DNA from: UPXZ01 sp964634605
GTDB taxonomy: Bacteria > Bacteroidota > Bacteroidia > Bacteroidales > Paludibacteraceae
NCBI GenBank assembly: GCA_964634605.1
Contig: CAZWLJ010000041.1
Location: 1-29,040, forward strand
Direction: 5' to 3'
DNA length: 29,040 nucleotides
The stretch's first letter is position 1. Each line of letters begins with the position of its first letter. This document shows, in pieces, positions 7,980 to 15,521 of this stretch. A program made the position numbers and the translations under genes. The notes under the pieces are model-generated. The model had not been told where the DNA came from. It made no database searches and saw only the letters and a program-made list of their open reading frames with translations.

Positions 7980-8720
7980 ATGATATATTTTATTTCCGAT
8001 GCTCATTTGGGTTCCCGTTTGGTAACCGATCCTTACCAGCACGAGATGCGTCTGGTCAGATGGCTCGACAAAGTGAAAGACGACGCAAAAGCCATCTACA
8101 TGCTTGGTGATATGTTTGATTTCTGGTTCGAATATAAAACTGTTGTACCTACTGGATTTGTCCGTTTTCTGGGCAAAATGGCTGAACTGACTGACAGAGG
8201 CATTGAAATACATTATTTTACGGGAAATCACGATATCTGGACTTTTGGATACCTCGAGAACGAGATAGGTCTGAAAATACACCGCGAAGCCAAAACGCTG
8301 GAATTAGGCGGCAAGAAGTTCTTCCTGGCACATGGCGACGAGATTTATTCGGACGAGAAAGGATTTAAGATAATCCGTAGAATCTTTCACAATCCTGTTC
8401 TTCAGAAGTTATTCGGGCTGATTCCTCCGCGGATTGGGCAGAGTTTCGGCTACAAGTGGTCAAAGAATAACAGAGAAAAGATTCTTCATCTTGAAAACGA
8501 CTATCAGGGAGAAGAAAAAGAGCTTCTGGTCGTTTATGCTAAAAAATATGTGGAAAAACACGATGTTGACTTCCTGATCTTCGGGCACCGTCACATTGAA
8601 CTTGACCTGGAGCTGAAAAACAAATCACGCGTAATTATTCTGGGCGATTTTATCGGAATCTATTCTTACGGTGTTTTCGACGGTGAGAATTTCAGACTCG
8701 AAGCAGACCTGCCCGATTAA
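7980..8720 (+). CDS. lpxH: UDP-2,3-diacylglucosamine diphosphatase (lipid A synthesis)
   Basis: 246-aa calcineurin-like metallophosphoesterase matching LpxH, which cleaves UDP-2,3-diacylglucosamine to lipid X at the inner membrane during lipid A synthesis. The metal-ligand motifs appear in order: ISDAHLGS (D7, H9), MLGDMFDFWFEY, GNHDIW, FLAHGDEIYSD and FGHRHIEL. GDMFDFWFEY is characteristic of LpxH rather than generic phosphoesterases. ATG 7980 overlaps a TTG at 7977 and is the preferred start. The stop shares bases with the stop of the convergent gene. Confidence 0.92.
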   Translation: MIYFISDAHLGSRLVTDPYQHEMRLVRWLDKVKDDAKAIYMLGDMFDFWFEYKTVVPTGFVRFLGKMAELTDRGIEIHYFTGNHDIWTFGYLENEIGLKIHREAKTLELGGKKFFLAHGDEIYSDEKGFKIIRRIFHNPVLQKLFGLIPPRIGQSFGYKWSKNNREKILHLENDYQGEEKELLVVYAKKYVEKHDVDFLIFGHRHIELDLELKNKSRVIILGDFIGIYSYGVFDGENFRLEADLPD

Positions 8721-9595
8721 AACTGTACTTTAATCAGTACCGGACAATGGTCAGATAAAAAAGCAACTCCATCCTGCTCTGCCAGTATCCCGTATTTCAG
8801 CACCTTGATGTTGTTTTTTATAAAAATATAATCAATCCGTTCTCTTTCTTCCAGCGGAGACTTTCCGAAACCATGAAAAGACCACTCCGGGCCATATATT
8901 AATGGCGCAACAGTTCTCGAATCGGTTAAATGAAGAGGATTCGACGAGTCGGTAATGTTTGTGACTACGAATGATTCCGGCGAAGCGTTGAAATCACCCA
9001 TCACCATTACAGGCATTTCACCTGCCAGCTCACTTACTTTTTTCATTATCAGATTGCCGCTTTCCCTGCGTGCTTGTGTGCCGATGTGGTCAAAATGTGT
9101 GTTCAGAACAAAAAAAGGCTTTCTGCCCTGATGCCCGCTCAGTATTGCCCAAGTTGCGATTCGCTCGATAGCAGCATCCCAGCCTTTTATCCCTACAGAT
9201 TCAGGCGTTTCGCTAAGCCAGAAGTTACCTGACGAAACAACCATTAATTTGTCTGCATTGTAAAATATGGGGCTGTATTCACCTTTTTCCTTGCCGTCGG
9301 TTCTGCCTGCACCCACGTACTTATAGCTGGGTAACGATTTTTGTAAATCAACTAGCTGGTTGTGGAGTACTTCCTGCATTCCTGCCACATCGGCTTCGTA
9401 GAAAAGGATCGAATTTGCCACACGTTCTTTTCTGAATTTCCAGTTGTTCTGATTGTCGGCGGGATTGTCATACCTGATGTTGAAAGTCATAACATTCATT
9501 TCAGCCGGATAAGAGTTGCTCTTTATTGTCTGAGTTTTATAGGAGCATGACATGAAAACGCATGCAGCCAGAATTATAAAAAAGAACTTTTTCAT
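8717..9595 (-). CDS. Endonuclease/exonuclease/phosphatase (EEP) family lipoprotein
   Basis: 292-aa exported protein. The signal peptide MKKFFFIILAACVFMSC ends in a lipobox (FMSC, Cys17), predicting a lipid-anchored protein. The DNase I/sphingomyelinase-like EEP fold is complete: MTFNIRYDNPADNQNNW, DVAGMQEV (metal Glu), NTHFDHIG, VMGDFNASPES, RIDYIFI and the terminal SDHCPVLI. Substrates of such secreted EEP proteins range from nucleic acids to phosphoesters, so none is assigned. It starts 10 bases after the rarA stop on the same strand, hence one transcript. Its stop overlaps that of lpxH. Confidence 0.88.
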   Translation of the reverse strand: MKKFFFIILAACVFMSCSYKTQTIKSNSYPAEMNVMTFNIRYDNPADNQNNWKFRKERVANSILFYEADVAGMQEVLHNQLVDLQKSLPSYKYVGAGRTDGKEKGEYSPIFYNADKLMVVSSGNFWLSETPESVGIKGWDAAIERIATWAILSGHQGRKPFFVLNTHFDHIGTQARRESGNLIMKKVSELAGEMPVMVMGDFNASPESFVVTNITDSSNPLHLTDSRTVAPLIYGPEWSFHGFGKSPLEERERIDYIFIKNNIKVLKYGILAEQDGVAFLSDHCPVLIKVQF

Positions 9596-9605
9596 TATTT
9601 GTATT

Positions 9606-10871
9606 TTAATATTTTCCTTTCCAGAGTGTCCGAAGCCATTCGGCCATTTTTTTCTCGGCCGGATTTTCCTGAACTTTCCAGATGCTTTCTTTTTTTATTT
9701 TATCAGGCAAATATTGCTGATTCACGAAATTATTGTCGAAATCATGGGCATATTTATACCCCTTACCGTAATTCATGTCTTTCATAAGTTTTGTCGGAGC
9801 ATTACGCAGGTGAAGTGGTACCGGCAGATTTCCGGTTCTTTCGACCAGTTGCAGCGCCCCGTCGATTGCCAGGTATGCAGAATTACTTTTTGCTGATGAA
9901 GCCAGGTAAATTGTTGTTTCGGCCAATATAATTCTGCCTTCGGGCCAGCCGATTTTGTGCAGCGCATCAAAGCACGCGTTGGCTAACAACAATGCATTGG
10001 GATTGGCAAGCCCGATATCTTCGGCGGCAGAAATTACCAGGCGACGGGCAATGAATTTCGGATCCTCGCCACCGGCTACCATCCGTGCCAGCCAGTACAC
10101 AGCTGCGTCAGGATCGCTTCCGCGTATGGACTTTATGAATGCCGAAATGATATCGTAATGTACCTCGCCATCTTTGTCGTATGCCATCGGGTTTTGCTGA
10201 AGCCGGTTGGTTACTGTTTCGTTAGTGATATGTACTTCCGCTTCAGATTCCGATCCGACAACCAGTTCGATGATATTCAGCAGTTTGCGTGCATCGCCAC
10301 CCGAGAAACGCAGCATTGCTTCTTTCTCATCAAAAATAATGGTTCTTTTCCTGAGTTCGGTATCGTTTTTTATCACCCGATTGGCTAACTCCATCAAATC
10401 CTCGTCTTCAAGTGGCTTCAGTACATATACCTGGCAGCGCGACAGTAGCGGGGTGATTACTTCGAACGATGGATTCTCAGTGGTGGCTCCAATCAGGGTG
10501 ACCGTACCGTTTTCAACTGCTCCGAGCAGTGAATCCTGCTGCGATTTGCTGAACCGGTGAATTTCATCGATGAAAAGTATGGGACTTGCCTGCGAAAAGA
10601 AACGGCTCGATTTGGCCTTTTCAATCACTTCCCTGACATCCTTCACACCTGAAGATACTGCACTCAGGGTGTAGAAAGGACGTTTAAGCTGATTGGCAAT
10701 GATACGGGCAAGAGTAGTTTTGCCAACACCCGGAGGACCCCAGAGAATAAACGAAGAAATATTCCCCGAATCAATCATGAGCCTGAGAATGGAGTCTTTC
10801 CCGACCAGGTGTTTTTGTCCTATGTATTCGTCCAGATTTTGCGGACGCATCCGTTCAGCTAATGGGGGCAT
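9606..10871 (-). CDS. rarA: RarA/MgsA AAA+ ATPase, replication-associated recombination protein
   Basis: 421-aa AAA+ ATPase of the RarA/MgsA/WRNIP1 family, which acts at stalled replication forks. It opens with the family-typical PLAERMRPQNLDEYIGQKHL. Walker A is GPPGVGKTT (about 45-53), Walker B LFIDEIHRF (about 99-107), sensor 1 GATTENPSF and the Arg finger region PLLSRCQVY. The C-terminal tetramerisation region follows (MVAGGEDPKFIARRLVISA, EDIGLANPNALL, PVPLHLRNAPTKLMK). Length is normal for the family. The ATG at 10871 has AGAAG close upstream and a TAACTTTG promoter element 23 bases upstream. Confidence 0.95.
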   Translation of the reverse strand: MPPLAERMRPQNLDEYIGQKHLVGKDSILRLMIDSGNISSFILWGPPGVGKTTLARIIANQLKRPFYTLSAVSSGVKDVREVIEKAKSSRFFSQASPILFIDEIHRFSKSQQDSLLGAVENGTVTLIGATTENPSFEVITPLLSRCQVYVLKPLEDEDLMELANRVIKNDTELRKRTIIFDEKEAMLRFSGGDARKLLNIIELVVGSESEAEVHITNETVTNRLQQNPMAYDKDGEVHYDIISAFIKSIRGSDPDAAVYWLARMVAGGEDPKFIARRLVISAAEDIGLANPNALLLANACFDALHKIGWPEGRIILAETTIYLASSAKSNSAYLAIDGALQLVERTGNLPVPLHLRNAPTKLMKDMNYGKGYKYAHDFDNNFVNQQYLPDKIKKESIWKVQENPAEKKMAEWLRTLWKGKY

Positions 10872-10893
10872 CTTCTGTCAGTTAATGAATACG

Positions 10894-10901
10894 CAAAGTT
10901 A
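10894..10901 (-). promoter_or_regulatory. -7 promoter element (TAACTTTG) for rarA
   Basis: The complementary strand shows an exact TAnnTTTG 23 bases before the rarA ATG. No clear TTTG -33 box is present. Confidence 0.6.
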
Positions 10902-10949
10902 GGTTTTTTTTCAGGATAATAAAAGCATTGTTTTCACTGCAATGCAATA

Positions 10950-10982
10950 AAAAAAAGGCTGAAATGTGATTTTTCAACCTTA
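10950..10982 (-). terminator. Terminator downstream of the L,D-transpeptidase-like gene
   Basis: Read leftward, AAGGTTGAAA pairs with TTTCAGCCTT (one G-U pair) and is followed by a run of Ts, about 22 bases after the stop codon of the gene at 11005-11730. Confidence 0.75.
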
Positions 10983-11004
10983 TTGATGAAGCAATACCAT
11001 ATTG

Positions 11005-11730
11005 TCAGATCAGTATCGAGGGACGATATGAACTGTTGTAGATAAAGAAGAACGAACCGCCTTTAATTTTGTCAATAATTGGTTTTGACAGTTCGTAAGG
11101 TACTGCCGGGCATCCGAAACTTCTTCCGATGTAACCCGTATTATTAATCATTTTCTGGCTTACATAATCAGCGCCGTGTACTACAATGGCGCGTTGGTAT
11201 GTGCATGAGTTACTTTTTTCGAGTCCGACCAGCCGGAGTGAATAACCATGTTTGCCGATATAGGTTTCTTCCGTTAAGTAGGTTCCAAGGCTGCTTTTAA
11301 GTGATTTGGGTGAATTGCTGAAGTCCCTGGCAACTATCTTACCCGTGTTTCTACCGTGAGCAGTCCAGGTATTGAAAAGAATCTTAGAATGCTTAATGTC
11401 AATGATATACATTCTTTTCTGATAGCTGGGCTGATCAAAATCAACGATAGTGATGATTGAGTCGTTACCGAGCATGCCTTTTTTCTTAAGCAAGCTGTAA
11501 TTGCTTATAGCATAATCAAAGGCAGGCTGTGAAAGCCCTTTTTCTTCGAGCCGAAGCCCATTGTACATTTGAAAGATATTCTTTTCAGACAGGATATTAA
11601 GTTTCTGCGTTGCAGAAATTGTATTTTCCCCCTTTTTATCAGGTTGTTTTTCGTCCTTTGAAAAAGCGTTGAATGACAACAGCGAGAGTAAAATGATGGT
11701 AGGGAAGTTTCTAAGCGAAAAAAAATTCAT
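11005..11730 (-). CDS. Murein L,D-transpeptidase catalytic domain family protein (YkuD_2 type)
   Basis: 241-aa exported protein with a signal peptide (MNFFSLRNFPTIILLSLLSF...AFS). The catalytic part has IVVHGADYV (His about 185) and GYIGRSFGCPAVP (Cys about 207), the H...SxGCPAV arrangement of the YkuD-like cysteine transpeptidases that act on peptidoglycan in the periplasm. The frame extends upstream to an ATG at 11790, but that start would sit next to a promoter-like CAACTTTG (11780-11787, minus strand) and put 20 extra residues before the signal peptide. ATG 11730 is therefore preferred. It has its own terminator. Confidence 0.85.
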   Translation of the reverse strand: MNFFSLRNFPTIILLSLLSFNAFSKDEKQPDKKGENTISATQKLNILSEKNIFQMYNGLRLEEKGLSQPAFDYAISNYSLLKKKGMLGNDSIITIVDFDQPSYQKRMYIIDIKHSKILFNTWTAHGRNTGKIVARDFSNSPKSLKSSLGTYLTEETYIGKHGYSLRLVGLEKSNSCTYQRAIVVHGADYVSQKMINNTGYIGRSFGCPAVPYELSKPIIDKIKGGSFFFIYNSSYRPSILI

Positions 11731-12045
11731 TAAAGAAAAAAATAAAAAAATAAGCAGACTGATTTTAAATTTACGGTTGCAAAGTTGCATAAAAAAAATG
11801 TAGTAAATGTTGTTTTGTGCTCATTTATATATTACTTTAACGATATTGCCCTGTATTTAAGTGAATATTTAGTGAAGATTGTTAAATGTTGATAATGAGT
11901 CTGTTGGGTGACTTTTGTTGCTGTATTTTCATATAATCAGAATTGATTTTTTACCGGTTCGGTTTGCTTATTGAATGACTTTTACGAGCATATTTAATGA
12001 ACTGATTTAACAAAAAAAGCGTGTGTGAAGAACAACAAAATTACT
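11731..12045. other. Intergenic region between divergent genes
   Basis: About 315 AT-rich bases between the leftward L,D-transpeptidase-like gene and the rightward small membrane protein. The only signals I see are the near-consensus minus-strand -7 element CAACTTTG (11780-11787) and the plus-strand promoter beginning at 12046. I saw no convincing ORF, RNA gene or repeat in it. Confidence 0.5.
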
Positions 12046-12053
12046 TATCTTTG
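12046..12053 (+). promoter_or_regulatory. -7 promoter element (TATCTTTG) for the small membrane protein and DUF4230 gene
   Basis: Exact TAnnTTTG, 24 bases before the ATG of the 33-aa ORF. A TGTG at 12022-12025 is a partial -33 match at a 20-base spacing. Confidence 0.65.
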
Positions 12054-12077
12054 TCATCATTTGATAAACGGATAAAA

Positions 12078-12179
12078 ATGGAGAATAAACAATTTTTTAA
12101 GCTCATGCTTGTCATTTTCGGTTCTGTTGTCAGTGTGATAGCTCTGCTTATTTTGCTGCTATATCTGGTCACCGGTTAG
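12078..12179 (+). CDS. Small single-pass membrane protein, 33 aa
   Basis: ATG 12078 to TAG 12179 encodes a charged/polar start (MENKQFFKLM) followed by a hydrophobic helix of about 20 residues (LVIFGSVVSVIALLILLLYL) and a VTG end. It is preceded by an A-rich GATAAAA leader and a consensus -7 element, and sits 63 bases before the DUF4230 gene, also a membrane-anchored protein. A clean TM helix, a start with promoter and spacing, and the conserved-looking position support a real gene. The function is unknown; a small partner or regulator of the DUF4230 protein is an inference. Confidence 0.6.
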   Translation: MENKQFFKLMLVIFGSVVSVIALLILLLYLVTG

Positions 12180-12242
12180 TTTGTATCAGAGTGAAACAGG
12201 CTGAATGAACTATTTATGACAAACAATAAAATGAACTAATCA

Positions 12243-12860
12243 ATGAGAAGAAATAATTTAGCAGTATGGCTGCTTCTTGCTGTTGCTCTTGTGCTTGCTT
12301 TCTTGCTGTATCGCTCCGGGCATTCTCAGGATAAATCTGAATACGACAGTACAGCTATTATGGAGAAAATTTCATACATCGGGGAGTTGTCGCTGGTGAA
12401 ATACAGCTATACGGGAGTAATAAGCTATAAAGATTATATGAAATTCATGAATTTTCAGGTACCTCTCACCGATAAATCATTTTTGATACAATACAGCGGA
12501 TACGTAAAAGCCGGGATTGACATGAGCAAGACAACCGTACACGTATCCGGAAAGCAGGTTAAAATCGGATTGGCAAAACCTGTAATCCAGGAAACGGTAA
12601 TCGACGAGAAATCGCTTCAGGTGTTCGACCAAAGCATGAATATCCTTAATCCTGTTAAAGTGTCTGATTATCAGAAGGCTATTGTGGGTGAGAAAAATAA
12701 GATTATCCGCGATGCGATTTCGAAGGGTATTCTTACCGAATCGTCAGATCAGGCACATAAATACATCACTTCGCTGCTTGAGGAACTCGGATTTGAGAAA
12801 ATTGAAATTGATGAAATCAATACTCTGACACTGCCCGTTAAAGAAATTAAAAGACACTGA
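12243..12860 (+). CDS. DUF4230 domain-containing membrane-anchored protein
   Basis: 205-aa protein with an N-terminal membrane anchor (about residues 7-23, LAVWLLLAVALVLAFLLY) and an extracytoplasmic DUF4230 domain. That family is recognised here by ISYIGELSLVKYSYTGVISY, VKAGIDMSKTTVHVSGKQVK and the C-terminal SLLEELGFEKIEIDEIN. The biochemical function of the family is not known. It is probably cotranscribed with the 33-aa membrane protein upstream. ATG 12243 is the natural start. No terminator is evident after it. Confidence 0.82.
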   Translation: MRRNNLAVWLLLAVALVLAFLLYRSGHSQDKSEYDSTAIMEKISYIGELSLVKYSYTGVISYKDYMKFMNFQVPLTDKSFLIQYSGYVKAGIDMSKTTVHVSGKQVKIGLAKPVIQETVIDEKSLQVFDQSMNILNPVKVSDYQKAIVGEKNKIIRDAISKGILTESSDQAHKYITSLLEELGFEKIEIDEINTLTLPVKEIKRH

Positions 12861-12980
12861 CAGATTCAGCAGATGAATTTTCTACTCGATTGATATTCAG
12901 CTGCATACGTTTGCGCTTCGGTAGCCTCTGCCTCAGGCAACAAATCTTCATTTTACAAATTCTCTTTAAGATTAAATCAC

Positions 12981-12988
12981 TATCTTTG
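12981..12988 (+). promoter_or_regulatory. -7 promoter element (TATCTTTG) for kbl-tdh
   Basis: Exact TAnnTTTG, 39 bases before the kbl ATG. The -33 position is AT-rich without a TTTG. Confidence 0.65.
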
Positions 12989-13027
12989 TGTTGAATTAAG
13001 ACCGAACAACTTTAAATTTAAATATAT

Positions 13028-14218
13028 ATGTATCAGAATTTTAAATCATTTTTACAGAGTGAATTACAGGGCATTGAAGAAGCCGGGCTGAATAAAAAGG
13101 AAAGAATCATCGTATCACCTCAGGATGCGGCCATCCGTGTATCTGATGGTAAGGAAGTGCTTAATTTTTGTGCCAACAACTACCTGGGATTATCCAATAA
13201 TCAGCAGTTGAAAGATGCTGCCAAATCAGCAATCGACACACACGGTTACGGGATGTCCTCAGTTCGTTTTATATGCGGTACCCAGGATCTTCACAAAAAA
13301 CTCGAAGAATCTGTTGCCCGTTTTTTCGGAACCGAAGATACCATTCTTTATGCTGCCTGTTTTGACGCCAACGGAGGTGTATTCGAACCATTGCTCTCGG
13401 CCGACGACGCGATTATTTCCGATGCGCTCAATCATGCGTCTATTATCGATGGGGTAAGGCTTTGCAAAGCACAGCGCTACCGCTATGCCAATGCCGATAT
13501 GGCCGACCTGGAAGAACAGCTTAAAAAAGCACAGGCTCAGCGTTTCAGGTTAATCGTTACCGACGGAGTGTTTTCGATGGACGGTAACGTGGCACCGCTG
13601 GACAAAATCTACGAACTGGCTGGCAAATATGATGCGATGGTAATGGTAGATGAATCACATTCTGCCGGAGTGGTTGGTCAGACCGGAAGGGGTGTAACTG
13701 AACGTTACAACCTGAAAGGAAAAATTGAAATCATTACCGGAACCCTCGGAAAAGCATTCGGAGGAGCTATCGGAGGCTTTACAACCGGGAAAAAGGAAAT
13801 TATTGATATGTTGCGTCAGCGTTCAAGACCATATCTGTTCTCAAACTCCATCCCTCCGATGGTGGCAGCTGCCGGAATACGCATGTTCGAAATGATGGAC
13901 GAAACAAATGATCTGCAGGATAAACTCCACACCAATACCGCTTACTTTGTATCAAAAATGAAACAAGCCGGTTTTGATATCAAGCCTACCGAATCGGCCA
14001 TTTGCGCCGTGATGCTCTACGATGCAAAACTATCGCAGGATGTGGCTGCCAGACTCCTGGATGAGGGCATTTACGTGATTGGTTTCTACTATCCGGTAGT
14101 ACCGAAAGGCGAAGCACGTATTCGGGTTCAGATTTCAGCAGCACACGAAAAAGACCATCTGGATAAATGTATTGCAGCATTTACCAAAGTGGGAAAAGAA
14201 TTCGGGGTAATAAAATAA
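13028..14218 (+). CDS. kbl: Glycine C-acetyltransferase (2-amino-3-ketobutyrate CoA ligase)
   Basis: 396-aa PLP enzyme of the alpha-oxoamine synthase family, close in length to E. coli Kbl (398 aa). It converts 2-amino-3-ketobutyrate plus CoA to glycine and acetyl-CoA, the second step of threonine degradation. Signatures are FCANNYLGLSNN, THGYGMSSVRFICGTQ, DALNHASIIDG (His about 136), MVDESHSAG and TGTLGKAFGGAIGG with the PLP Lys at about 242. It is followed after 92 bases by tdh, the enzyme making its substrate, so the pair forms a threonine catabolic operon. Confidence 0.96.
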   Translation: MYQNFKSFLQSELQGIEEAGLNKKERIIVSPQDAAIRVSDGKEVLNFCANNYLGLSNNQQLKDAAKSAIDTHGYGMSSVRFICGTQDLHKKLEESVARFFGTEDTILYAACFDANGGVFEPLLSADDAIISDALNHASIIDGVRLCKAQRYRYANADMADLEEQLKKAQAQRFRLIVTDGVFSMDGNVAPLDKIYELAGKYDAMVMVDESHSAGVVGQTGRGVTERYNLKGKIEIITGTLGKAFGGAIGGFTTGKKEIIDMLRQRSRPYLFSNSIPPMVAAAGIRMFEMMDETNDLQDKLHTNTAYFVSKMKQAGFDIKPTESAICAVMLYDAKLSQDVAARLLDEGIYVIGFYYPVVPKGEARIRVQISAAHEKDHLDKCIAAFTKVGKEFGVIK

Positions 14219-14237
14219 CCGGATTCTCTGAATCCGG
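14219..14237 (+). other. Hairpin between kbl and tdh
   Basis: CCGGATTC (14219-14226) and GAATCCGG (14230-14237) form a perfect 8-bp stem with a TCT loop immediately after the kbl stop. There is no T run, so it looks like an mRNA-stability or partial-attenuation element rather than a full terminator. Confidence 0.55.
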
Positions 14238-14310
14238 AGAAATATGTTTTCAACGGATTATATTCATGCAAAAACGATTTACTTAATACTACAAAAACTA
14301 TAAAAAAATC

Positions 14311-15336
14311 ATGAAAGCGTTATTAAAAAAATATCCTGAGAAAGGCATCTGGATGGAAGATATACCGGTTCCGGAAATCGGAATCAATGATGTGCTGATC
14401 AAGATTAAGAAAACCGCAATCTGCGGAACTGATTTACATATCTACAAATGGGACGACTGGTCGAAAAGCACTATAAATGTTCCCATGACCATAGGGCATG
14501 AGTATGTTGGGGTGGTTGTTGAAAAGGGCAGGGGAGTAAAGACAGTTAAAATCGGCGACCGTGTGACCGGCGAAGGACACATCGCCTGCGGGCATTGCCG
14601 TAATTGCCGCCGCGGAAAATTACACGTATGTGAAAACACAGTCGGAATTGGTGTTAACCGCGATGGTGCATTCGCCGAATATCTTTCGCTTCCGGCTGCC
14701 AATGTTGTTCATCTGGACGATCGCATTTCCGATGAAACAGCTTCTATCATGGATCCTTTCGGCAATGCTACTCATACAGCATTGTCTTTTCCGCTCATTG
14801 GTGAAGATGTGCTGATAACCGGTGCAGGTCTTATTGGTACCATGGCAACAGGAATCAGCCGTTTTGCGGGAGCACGATATGTGGTGGTGAGTGACTTCAG
14901 CGATTACCGGCTCGAAATTGCCAAAAAAATGGGAGCATCCCTGACTGTTAATCCCTCGAAGGGAGAAACCATTCAGGATGCCATGAAACAACTTGGTATG
15001 AGAGGATTTGATGTGGGACTCGAAATGTCGGGAGCACCATCAGCATTTCGCGACATGATAGATAACATGTACAACGGATCGAAAATTTCGCTGCTCGGCA
15101 TTCTGCCCAATACAACCACGGTTGACTGGAATAAGATTATATTCAAAGCGCTGACGCTCAAAGGAATATATGGACGCGAAATGTGGGAAACCTGGTACAA
15201 AATGGAGCAGATGTTAATCTCCGGTTTTGACCTGAGTCCGGTAATTACACATCGTTTCCAGGTGGACGATTTCCAGAAAGGATTTGATGTTATGGAAAGC
15301 GGACAGTGCGGAAAAGTGATTCTGAACTGGGAATAA
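14311..15336 (+). CDS. tdh: L-threonine 3-dehydrogenase
   Basis: 341-aa zinc-dependent medium-chain dehydrogenase, the same length as E. coli Tdh. It oxidises L-threonine to 2-amino-3-ketobutyrate with NAD. Catalytic zinc ligands lie in AICGTDLH (C38) and IGHEYVG (H63, E64). The structural zinc site has four Cys, C93, C96, C99 and C107, in CGHCRNCRRGKLHVC. The Rossmann motif is ITGAGLIGTMATG. It is the second gene after kbl, the reverse of their reaction order, as in E. coli. ATG 14311 has an A-rich leader. Two hairpins close the unit. Confidence 0.96.
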   Translation: MKALLKKYPEKGIWMEDIPVPEIGINDVLIKIKKTAICGTDLHIYKWDDWSKSTINVPMTIGHEYVGVVVEKGRGVKTVKIGDRVTGEGHIACGHCRNCRRGKLHVCENTVGIGVNRDGAFAEYLSLPAANVVHLDDRISDETASIMDPFGNATHTALSFPLIGEDVLITGAGLIGTMATGISRFAGARYVVVSDFSDYRLEIAKKMGASLTVNPSKGETIQDAMKQLGMRGFDVGLEMSGAPSAFRDMIDNMYNGSKISLLGILPNTTTVDWNKIIFKALTLKGIYGREMWETWYKMEQMLISGFDLSPVITHRFQVDDFQKGFDVMESGQCGKVILNWE

Positions 15337-15370
15337 TCTTTTCATTACCCGGAATTTACCATTCAATCAT

Positions 15371-15407
15371 TCAGGAGTTCAGGCAATCTGTGATGAACTC
15401 CTGATTT
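15371..15407 (+). terminator. Terminator hairpin after tdh
   Basis: TCAGGAGTTCA (15371-15381) is perfectly inverted as TGAACTCCTGA (15393-15403), followed by TTTT, 34 bases after the tdh stop. Confidence 0.75.
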
Positions 15408-15411
15408 TCAT

Positions 15412-15448
15412 AAAAAAAGTTTACTGAATAACGGTTCAGTAAACTTTT
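15412..15448. terminator. Bidirectional terminator between tdh and the glycosyltransferase
   Basis: AAAAGTTTACTGAA (15415-15428) and TTCAGTAAACTTTT (15435-15448) form a perfect 14-bp stem with a 6-base loop. Read leftward it ends in a run of seven Ts (stronger, serving the leftward glycosyltransferase); read rightward it ends in four Ts and backs up the tdh terminator. Confidence 0.85.
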
Positions 15449-15521
15449 CTGTATTTTAAGCCGGTCAATTTTTTTACCTGCTATTTTTTTTATTTTTATT
15501 CCGGGAATAATCAAAACGATG

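Noticed and set aside
12036..12043. Minus-strand TAATTTTG, an exact match to the -7 element
   Set aside because: No leftward gene begins within 250 bases and it overlaps the plus-strand promoter region; probably chance in AT-rich DNA.
12861..12980. GCCT...AGGC inverted segments before kbl as a riboswitch or terminator
   Set aside because: The stems are 4-5 bp with no T run, and no known riboswitch core is recognisable; it also lies upstream of the kbl promoter element.
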